A stretch of 7,444 nucleotides of DNA, taken from assembly GCA_964393875.1 (NCBI GenBank), contig CAYMUZ010000062.1, positions 1-7,444 of the forward strand. The letters are read 5' to 3'. Origin of the DNA: JAHFHB01 sp964393875 (GTDB lineage: Bacteria > Omnitrophota > Omnitrophia > Omnitrophales > Aquincolibacteriaceae). Positions 1 through 5,398 of this stretch are shown in pieces. The notes beneath the pieces were generated by a model. That model was not told the origin of the DNA, made no database searches, and saw only the letters and a list, made by a program, of their open reading frames with translations. The translations under genes and the position numbers were made by a program. Each line of letters begins with the position of its first letter. The stretch's first letter is position 1.

Positions 1-333
1 GATATTGGCGACGAAGAGCGTTGCAATCACAAGGGCTTTATCCAGGTGCCCTAGCGAAAGGAAAAACCAGCCGAGTGAGGCGAGGATGGGGAAAAAAATA
101 AGGTAGGATTTACGTCGGTAGCCGAAAAGAGGAAGGCAATCGGAGAGTAATCCATAAATAATTTTTAAAAGCCATGGAACTGCAATAAGCGACGAAACGG
201 TAGTAATCTCACCAATGCTCCAGCCGAGATTTCGCAAGTACAGAGGCAAAGCGACCGTGGTGATGCCAACGGCTCCCTGGGTGAAGTAAACCATGGCTGT
301 CAAGTGTTTGACGTCGCGTGCGTGTTTAAGCAA
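1..333 (-). CDS. BT1/AmpG-like major facilitator transporter, N-terminal part (runs off the left edge)
   Basis: The frame is open for 111 codons from a TTG at 333-331 to the window edge, so only the N-terminus is visible. It encodes about three membrane segments. The first contains YFTQGAVGI (residues 16-24). Next comes PWLLKIIYGLLSD (53-65), followed by PLFGYRRKSYL (68-78). The pattern PWxxK..YGLLSD..PLFGYRR is typical of the BT1 (folate-biopterin transporter) branch of the major facilitator superfamily, related to AmpG; the cargo cannot be read from this part. The only ATG (294-292) lies inside the first membrane segment. I therefore prefer the TTG, which has a GAGAG tract about six bases upstream and lies just before the TAA of the zinc-ribbon gene, implying translational coupling. 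Family call fairly sure; start and substrate uncertain. Confidence 0.8.
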   Translation of the reverse strand, partial: MLKHARDVKHLTAMVYFTQGAVGITTVALPLYLRNLGWSIGEITTVSSLIAVPWLLKIIYGLLSDCLPLFGYRRKSYLIFFPILASLGWFFLSLGHLDKALVIATLFVANI

Positions 334-643
334 AGAAATCTCTCGCCCTCTTTTGGCCGATTGTCTTTTGGTAGTCTTGAAAATCGATGAAAATCATCTG
401 GGGTTTATTTTCCAGGTACCGTCGAGCAATCCGAAATCGTTCCTCTGGATGCATCTCCATCCGTCTGCTGGTCGCAAAAGTGAAATTTGTTCCGCACTCG
501 GGACAGCGGTCGGCACGGTGAGGCTCAATGCCTATAGCCCGACAACGGCCGCAATCCGCACTCAAATCCCCGAGAATCAATAAATGCTCCTTGACCTCCT
601 CGATGTCGAATTCCCGGAACATCCGAAGGTATTCACGCGTCAT
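326..643 (-). CDS. Small zinc-ribbon protein of unknown function, downstream of rmuC
   Basis: A 105-residue protein I cannot assign to a named family. Two cysteine pairs, CGRC (residues 31-34) and CPEC (47-50), are spaced as in a zinc ribbon. They are preceded by a probably helical acidic/hydrophobic segment (about 10-27). A charged C-terminal half follows, with HPEERFRIARRYLE (65-78) and then an apparent strand-turn-helix, MIFIDFQDYQKTIG (83-96), ending in RARDFF. There is no signal peptide or membrane segment, so it is probably cytoplasmic. The ATG at 643 is preceded by GGAGACAGG at a workable distance and overlaps the rmuC end by 11 bases. An alternative ATG at 670 has a poorer ribosome site. 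The overlaps with rmuC and with the transporter start point to one transcript. A nucleic-acid-binding or regulatory role beside RmuC is only inference. Confidence 0.72.
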   Translation of the reverse strand: MTREYLRMFREFDIEEVKEHLLILGDLSADCGRCRAIGIEPHRADRCPECGTNFTFATSRRMEMHPEERFRIARRYLENKPQMIFIDFQDYQKTIGQKRARDFFA

Positions 644-1610
644 CGGTTGCCTGTCTCCGCCGAGAATCATCCGAATCGCCCGCTTGAGTGCCTGAGACGG
701 CGAACTCCGGATCGTGGTGAAGGTTCAGGGAGGCCATCTGTCTGTTGACCTGCATGGCTTGAAGCTGACTTTTTTCATAAGAGCTCTGTGCCCACCGAAG
801 GTGGTTTCCTAATTTTTCAAACTCCAAAAAAAATTTCCGCATGTCATTTTCAAGCTTGCCCAACTGATCAAGTATCGCCCGTGCCGACTGTTCAATCCGA
901 AGTCCCTTAAGTCCGCGGGCGATGGTTTCAAGGTAAGCATAAAAACTCGTGGGCGACACAGCCAAAACTTTATGCTTGATGGCGTAGTTGAGCAGATGAT
1001 CGTCGACGGAATCCTGAGTGATCATTTCATAATAAACACTCTCCGACGGAATATACATCAAAGCAAATTCCAAAGTTCCTTCGGCTGGCCGAATATATTT
1101 TTGAGCAATGTCGTCAATGTGTTTTTTGATATCTTGCACAAACTGCTTATGGGCAAGTCGCCGAGATTGTGTGTCGGTCGCTGCGTGCATGCGTTCAAAA
1201 TTTTCAAGTGGGAATTTGGCATCGATGGGAACCATGCCCTGAGACAGATGAATGACCGCATCAACCTTTTGGCGGTCCAGAAAACTGTATTGCAATGCGT
1301 AAGCGTGAGCGGGAAGCACCTGAGACAAAAGATCTGCTAACAGCAATTCGCCAAGAGTCCCCCGCCACTTTGGACTTTGGAATAAACTTTTAATGGAAGC
1401 AACGTCCTGGGCGGTTTCAAGAATTTGTGCTGAAACCTGCTGAAGCGCGCCCAGACGATGTTCGACTGCCCCAAAAGAATGTTGGTGGGCCAGCAAGAGG
1501 GAATTCCAATCACAGCCTTGCCCGGAAGGATTTATTTTCTTAAACATCAGAAACGAAATCACTGCGGAAAAAAGTCCAAGAAAAAAAAATAGAAACGCAC
1601 TATTCATCAT
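633..1610 (-). CDS. rmuC: RmuC family DNA recombination protein
   Basis: The 325-residue product has one N-terminal membrane anchor (residues 3-23, very Phe/Leu-rich), a short helical linker and then the RmuC core. Recognisable core motifs are WRGTLGELLL (82-91, the conserved GxWGE-like element with E88), KVDAVIHL (115-122) and VPIDAKFPLE (127-136, giving D130 and K132). These fit a PD-(D/E)xK nuclease-type fold. Further matches are ALMYIPSESVYYE and LAVSPTSFYAYLETIA. In E. coli, RmuC limits inversions at short inverted repeats; its biochemistry is poorly known. The usual family length is about 400-500 residues. This one is shorter because the long coiled coil between anchor and core is reduced. 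I chose the ATG at 1610 because it puts the anchor at the N-terminus. A GTG at 1643, five bases after the rng stop, is a real alternative. Likely cotranscribed with rng. Confidence 0.9.
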   Translation of the reverse strand: MMNSAFLFFFLGLFSAVISFLMFKKINPSGQGCDWNSLLLAHQHSFGAVEHRLGALQQVSAQILETAQDVASIKSLFQSPKWRGTLGELLLADLLSQVLPAHAYALQYSFLDRQKVDAVIHLSQGMVPIDAKFPLENFERMHAATDTQSRRLAHKQFVQDIKKHIDDIAQKYIRPAEGTLEFALMYIPSESVYYEMITQDSVDDHLLNYAIKHKVLAVSPTSFYAYLETIARGLKGLRIEQSARAILDQLGKLENDMRKFFLEFEKLGNHLRWAQSSYEKSQLQAMQVNRQMASLNLHHDPEFAVSGTQAGDSDDSRRRQATDDA

Positions 1611-1648
1611 GGGTGATTGACACTCACTCCGCGAGAATTTCACCTATC

Positions 1649-3160
1649 TCACTTAACGAACGTGATGTTAAGATCCTCCACATGCAGCGAGGATTCGCTG
1701 AAAATAAAAATTCTGCTTTGAGTTGCACGCTCAAGATCTTGCAAAGTGTGCTGGTCGAGGTCAAGGACCTTTTTCGAAACATCAGGATGAACATGGACAT
1801 GCACAATGCGATGTCGGGTCTCGCCGATTGATTTTCGCAATTCTCGGAGGGTTTCAATTGACATGGTTGAAATCGATTTCACGACCCCTTTCCCCTGGCA
1901 ATATTGGCAATGATCAAAAACAGAGCTTTCATGAGAAGGTCTGATTCGCTGCCGTGTCATTTCGACTAAACCCAATTCCGAAATGGGCAAAATATTGGTT
2001 TTAGCACGGTCCCGCATCACGGCCTCTTTAAATACACGAAACAGTTCGCGGCGGTGGTCTCCTCGTTCCATATCAATGAAGTCGATGACAATGATACCGC
2101 CCATGTCTCTCAACCGCATTTGTCGTGCAACTTCGTCTGCCGCTTCGACATTCGTCTTGAATACCGTTTCCTCTAAATCCTTGCTTCCGGTAAATTTCCC
2201 GGTATTCACATCAATCGCGACCAACCCTTCGGTTTGCTGAATGACGATATAACCACCGGATTTTAAATAAACATTTTTCTGATAGGTTTTGTTGATTTCC
2301 TTGGCGATGTTGTAATGTTCAAAAAGCGATGATCCTTGAAAAAGCTCAACGCGCATGGAGGTGCTCGGAACATAAAGTCCAAGAAAACGCTTCACCTTCA
2401 GCATCAAATCTTTATTGGATACGATCAGCGTATCGCTTTCTTCCATCAGGTGGTCGCGGATAATTCTTTCAACGAGTCCAAGCTCTTCGTGAATGAGGCT
2501 CGGCGCTTTTTTACGGGAAATCGACTGATGAATCCGTTTCCAGGTTTTGACCAAATATTTGATGTCACGCGTAAACTCCGCTTCTGACTTTCCTTCTGCA
2601 GCCGTGCGCACTATAAAACCGACGCCTTTTGGGATGTCCAGCTGCTTAAAAAGAGAGCGGATGCGGTCGCGTTCTTTGCGGTCGCCGATGCGGCCTGAGA
2701 TCCCGATCTTTTCGTCACCTGGGATCATGACAAGATAGCGCGCAGGGATGGAAAAATGGGTGGTTAGCCGAGGCCCTTTTGTGCTGATAGGCTCTTTGAC
2801 CACCTGGACAATCAGTTCTTGCCCAACTTTGAGAACTTCATCAATGCGCTTATGCCTCATGGAACGGCGGGAATCACGGGCGGGCCCCGACTCTTCCAAT
2901 TCCGGGTCGGGTTCGGCATCCAGATCGATGGGTGAGCGCAAAGCATCGGCAACGTACAAGAATCCGTCCTTTTGGGTGCCCAGATTAATAAACGAAGCCC
3001 CCATACCCCGGATCACTGTTTTGACACGGCCCTTGTAGATGTTGCCAAACATACGAATGGCGTCAAGACGCTCGATATAAAACTCTTCCAACCGGCCGTC
3101 TTCAACAACGGCCACCTGAATTTCATTGGCTTCTTGATTGATTAAAATATCCCTTTTCAT
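1649..3160 (-). CDS. rng: Ribonuclease G (RNase E/G family)
   Basis: A 503-residue endoribonuclease of the RNase E/G family, which cuts single-stranded A/U-rich RNA in rRNA maturation and mRNA decay in the cytoplasm. The S1 RNA-binding domain spans about 36-125, with F57 and F67 at the places used by E. coli RNase E. RTAAEG (185-190) corresponds to the 5'-phosphate sensor region. Catalytic metal ligands are D317 (AIDVNTG) and D360 (VIDFIDM), 43 residues apart as in RNase E. The Zn-link CQYC is at 418-421. The protein stops after the small C-terminal domain and lacks the RNase E degradosome scaffold, so RNase G fits best by length (E. coli 489). The S1 domain carries a charged, Pro/Glu/Arg-rich insert at about 75-105. 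The ATG at 3160 has AAGGGG six bases upstream. It follows a 447-base gap that may hold its own promoter. Confidence 0.96.
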   Translation of the reverse strand: MKRDILINQEANEIQVAVVEDGRLEEFYIERLDAIRMFGNIYKGRVKTVIRGMGASFINLGTQKDGFLYVADALRSPIDLDAEPDPELEESGPARDSRRSMRHKRIDEVLKVGQELIVQVVKEPISTKGPRLTTHFSIPARYLVMIPGDEKIGISGRIGDRKERDRIRSLFKQLDIPKGVGFIVRTAAEGKSEAEFTRDIKYLVKTWKRIHQSISRKKAPSLIHEELGLVERIIRDHLMEESDTLIVSNKDLMLKVKRFLGLYVPSTSMRVELFQGSSLFEHYNIAKEINKTYQKNVYLKSGGYIVIQQTEGLVAIDVNTGKFTGSKDLEETVFKTNVEAADEVARQMRLRDMGGIIVIDFIDMERGDHRRELFRVFKEAVMRDRAKTNILPISELGLVEMTRQRIRPSHESSVFDHCQYCQGKGVVKSISTMSIETLRELRKSIGETRHRIVHVHVHPDVSKKVLDLDQHTLQDLERATQSRIFIFSESSLHVEDLNITFVK

Positions 3161-3181
3161 AGCACACCCCTTCTTTGCATC

Positions 3182-3199
3182 GGGAATCGAGGGAATCGG
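3182..3199. repeat. Tandem 9-bp direct repeat, two copies
   Basis: GGGAATCGA followed directly by GGGAATCGG, with one mismatch. It lies just upstream of the rng ribosome site. It is short enough to be chance; a regulatory role is unproven. Confidence 0.4.
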
Positions 3200-3299
3200 C
3201 TGGACGCGGCCTCAGTTTTGGGCAGAATTCAGACAATCGTGGTGGTGTTTGAGCTGGGGCAACCTGAAGAAGCAGGCCTATCGAAAAGGCGAGAAATGC

Positions 3300-3318
3300 T
3301 CTGATGAATAACATCAGA
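3300..3318. repeat. Inverted repeat (7-bp stem, 5-base loop) upstream of rng
   Basis: On the plus strand TCTGATG and CATCAGA flank the loop AATAA with a perfect 7-bp stem. It sits about 140 bases upstream of the rng start. No T-run follows on either strand, so it does not look like an intrinsic terminator. It could be an operator or a leader hairpin. On the minus strand the ATG of the 63-codon frame (3314) lies within the structure. Confidence 0.45.
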
Positions 3319-3521
3319 ATTTACAGCCGCCCCCGATAGCTTGTTTTTCCCGTGATGCCAGAAGGCACACGCATCGTACTGTTTCATAGAAAAAGTACGA
3401 CTCAGGAGATGGGGGTGGGAGTACCCCATTGTCTGGGCGCACACAGGCGCCTGAAAAGCCTCATACACCAACTTTTTATCCTCGGATCCTCTTTGGTTAC
3501 GGTAACTTAAACAATGACGGT

Positions 3522-3574
3522 AAAAAAAATTCCACAGATAAAGGCACTGATTCATTCATGCTGAATGTGGTATT
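3522..3574 (-). terminator. Possible intrinsic terminator after the pilin-like gene
   Basis: Read on the minus strand, CCACA (3570-3566) can pair with TGTGG (3536-3532), with weak A/T pairs extending the stem past a mismatch. AA and then eight T's (3529-3522) follow immediately. The long loop contains a second perfect hairpin, CATTCA-GCA-TGAATG. The stem is short and AT-rich, so termination strength is doubtful. The position, about 35 bases after the stop of the pilin-like gene, is right for ending the rimO-to-pilin transcript. Confidence 0.3.
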
Positions 3575-3607
3575 TATAACGGCCCTATAATACCAAAACT
3601 GCCTGGG

Positions 3608-4117
3608 TCAGACCACTACTATTCCCCTGCTGCAGGTATAAGCGTTGCCCTTTTGCTCCGCGACTGGGTTATCTTCTAGAAAAATCAATCCGCGTTCGTC
3701 GACACACAACCGGATGGCTTTGACAAAAGGACCCAGCCCAGCTCGCTGGGCTGAGAGCATAAAGTGTGCGGCGCCTACTTCCTTATCCGTATGATAAAAA
3801 AGACGAAATCCATCGTAGATTGGCGCGTTCCAGCGAGGATCCAAAAAGCGTCGTCGCCCATGACTTGTTTCAGTCAATCCCGTACGCGAAGCCGCATATC
3901 CGCTTGTTCCCCCTGCGCTGACTTTATAGGCTTGGTTTGCTGAATGAAAAAGGCGAAGAGCCCCCTTCATGCTTTCTTCTTGTGAAGCAGCGCGGCCTTT
4001 GAGATACGAGGGCACCACCACAAGAGAAATCCCCGCGATAATGCCGCTGATCACCAGTCTCTGAATGCCTGCCAGCCCAGCTTGCGAACGCCCCCTAATA
4101 CCAATCGGATGCTGCAT
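3608..4117 (-). CDS. Type IV pilin/pseudopilin-like protein with an atypical N-terminus
   Basis: A 169-residue protein with the architecture of a type IV prepilin or secretion pseudopilin: a short basic leader (residues 1-14, ending in Gly), one hydrophobic helix (about 18-35), and a helix continuation PSYLKGRAASQEES (36-49). The last matches the common P-x-F-L-K-A-R-A-A-A-Q-E pattern of bacterial pilins. A globular domain follows, with two C-terminal cysteines (C138, C162) placed like the pilin disulfide. Aligned back from Pro36, G14 takes the peptidase cleavage position, L15 replaces Phe1 and Q19 replaces the nearly invariant Glu5. It may be a minor pseudopilin or one no longer processed. 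No other pilus or secretion gene is visible. The start ATG is 40 bases after the cinA stop and lacks a clear Shine-Dalgarno sequence, so the start is uncertain. Role: probably envelope or surface. Confidence 0.75.
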   Translation of the reverse strand: MQHPIGIRGRSQAGLAGIQRLVISGIIAGISLVVVPSYLKGRAASQEESMKGALRLFHSANQAYKVSAGGTSGYAASRTGLTETSHGRRRFLDPRWNAPIYDGFRLFYHTDKEVGAAHFMLSAQRAGLGPFVKAIRLCVDERGLIFLEDNPVAEQKGNAYTCSRGIVVV

Positions 4118-4157
4118 GATTAGTAAATCGACTTAGAAGCGTAAAACTGAACCTGCG

Positions 4158-5384
4158 TTATATTTGAAGCTCTCGCCACAGATATTCCAGTGCTTTCATC
4201 GTACTGCGGCGACGAATTTGCTCGCGGTCTCCTAAAAACTCGTGGCGATGGACGCTGACAAGACGCCGCGTGGCTAACGCAATGTAGACCAATCCGACGG
4301 GTTTCTTCGCACTGGCGCCTGAAGGTCCGGCGATTCCGGTAATTGAAAGACCATACGTTGAGTTTAATTTCTCTCGCACGCCGCACGCCATGAGCTGGGC
4401 AGCTTCCGCGGACACAGCACCCCGAGTTCTCAAAACGGGGCGCGTGACTCCCACAATACTTTTGACCGTATTGTTATAGCAAACCACCGCTCCCTTAAAT
4501 GCGCAACTGGCACCCGGTTCCGCCGTGAGCAGAGATGACAGCAGTCCCCCCGTACAGCTTTCAGCAACCGTCAGGGTTTCTCCTCTGGCTTGCAACGATT
4601 CCAAAATGACCGAAGAGAGCGATTTCTCTGCATAGGAATAAATAAAATTCCCAAGTCGCTGCGAGACTTTTGATTTTAGTCGACGTGCGGTCACCGCCTC
4701 CTCTGTGCCGAGCCGTAAAGTAACCTCGCCCGCGTGCGGGTAGATTCCGAAATCAAAGGGCGTGTCAAAAAAGTCTTTACCGAGATTTTCCATAATGGCG
4801 GGTTCAGAAAGGCCGACGGTGCGAGCAATAACCTGAAAAAATTTTGGGCGGTTTGGAAATGCTTTGCGAATCACCCCCAATGCCTTTTTCTTAAACAAAT
4901 TTTCAAGCTCGTGCGGAACACCTGGCAGGACAATTAGCATTTGATTTTTACTCTGCACCGAGAACCCCAGTGCGATTCCGTCATGATTGATCAGCGGACG
5001 CGCGCAGGAAGGATAAAGTGCTTCCTGCCTCACCGACTCGGGCAGTGTTTTCCCCAGTTTTTTATAAACCGCAATAATCCGTCGCCACTGCGTCAGAGAG
5101 AGTCTTAGCGGAACCCGGTAAAACTCTGCGATGGCTTGGCGGGTGACATCATCAGGTGTGGGACCCAATCCGCCTGAAGCAATGACAAGGTCACTTATTT
5201 TGAAAGCGTCACGAAGACAACAGCAGATTTCGTGGGGTTTGTCATCACAGGCAAGCACGCGTTGTACCGTAAATCCGAGGCGAGTGAGATGTTTGCCAAG
5301 AAAAGCTGCGTTGGTGTTGACCGTAGAACCTTTGAGTAACTCAGCCCCGATTGAAACAATGGACGCATTAAAGTTCTTTTTCAT
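4158..5384 (-). CDS. cinA: CinA-like protein: NMN deamidase with N-terminal MoaB/COG1058-type domain
   Basis: The 408-residue product has the full two-domain CinA layout. The N-terminal molybdopterin-binding-like domain shows SIGAELLKGS (11-20), SGGLGPTPDDVT (70-81) and LPGVPHEL (153-160). The C-terminal PncC domain shows AESCTGG (274-280), TGIAGPSG (349-356) and KPVGLVYIA (361-369). In characterised homologues the C-terminal domain deamidates nicotinamide mononucleotide to nicotinate mononucleotide for NAD recycling. The N-terminal domain has ADP-ribose pyrophosphatase activity in some members. The usual Asp of the first motif (IGDE) is Ala14 here, and the GTAPG-like element reads GIALG (136-140), so the N-terminal activity may be altered. 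I chose the ATG at 5384, 14 bases after the upstream stop, because it matches family starts. Earlier in-frame codons to 5435 overlap pgsA-pgpA and add unrelated residues. Cytoplasmic; same operon as rimO and pgsA-pgpA. Confidence 0.95.
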   Translation of the reverse strand: MKKNFNASIVSIGAELLKGSTVNTNAAFLGKHLTRLGFTVQRVLACDDKPHEICCCLRDAFKISDLVIASGGLGPTPDDVTRQAIAEFYRVPLRLSLTQWRRIIAVYKKLGKTLPESVRQEALYPSCARPLINHDGIALGFSVQSKNQMLIVLPGVPHELENLFKKKALGVIRKAFPNRPKFFQVIARTVGLSEPAIMENLGKDFFDTPFDFGIYPHAGEVTLRLGTEEAVTARRLKSKVSQRLGNFIYSYAEKSLSSVILESLQARGETLTVAESCTGGLLSSLLTAEPGASCAFKGAVVCYNNTVKSIVGVTRPVLRTRGAVSAEAAQLMACGVREKLNSTYGLSITGIAGPSGASAKKPVGLVYIALATRRLVSVHRHEFLGDREQIRRRSTMKALEYLWRELQI

Positions 5385-5398
5385 ATTTGACTTTCGGG

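Larger units (their letters stand above)
3161..3607. other. Intergenic region upstream of rng; no convincing gene
   Basis: This is the only gap over 300 bases. On the minus strand it starts after the pilin-like gene stop and ends at the rng ribosome site. I see a weak terminator-like element (3522-3574), repeats of TTACCGT (minus strand) at 3499-3505 and 3517-3523, a 10-bp palindrome CAGGCGCCTG (3444-3453), a 7-bp hairpin (3300-3318) and a 9-bp tandem repeat (3182-3199). Two minus-strand open frames exist. The 108-codon frame at 3229-3555 is rich in Cys, His and Trp, lacks a ribosome site and begins inside the terminator-like element. The 63-codon frame at 3123-3314 has a signal-peptide-like start but overlaps rng by 38 bases. 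I recognise no structured RNA family and could not place a persuasive -35/-10 pair, although an rng promoter must lie here or further upstream. Confidence 0.6.

Noticed and set aside
293..583. Plus-strand 96-codon open frame
   Set aside because: It lies antisense to the zinc-ribbon gene and the transporter start, both of which have real motifs. It shows no family features.
3241..3300. Plus-strand stretch that briefly resembled the purine-rich core of signal recognition particle RNA
   Set aside because: The diagnostic GGAAGGNAGCAGC-type core and the flanking pairing are absent, so there is no support for an RNA gene.
3182..3318. Short repeats considered as a CRISPR or mobile-element end
   Set aside because: There are only two 9-base copies and one small hairpin, with no spacer pattern, no transposase and no target duplication.
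3229..3555. 108-codon minus-strand open frame between the pilin-like gene and rng
   Set aside because: No Shine-Dalgarno sequence, a start inside the terminator-like element, residue use typical of a chance frame (many Cys, His, Trp, Ser), and no recognisable motif. Not excluded as a lineage-specific gene, but unsupported.
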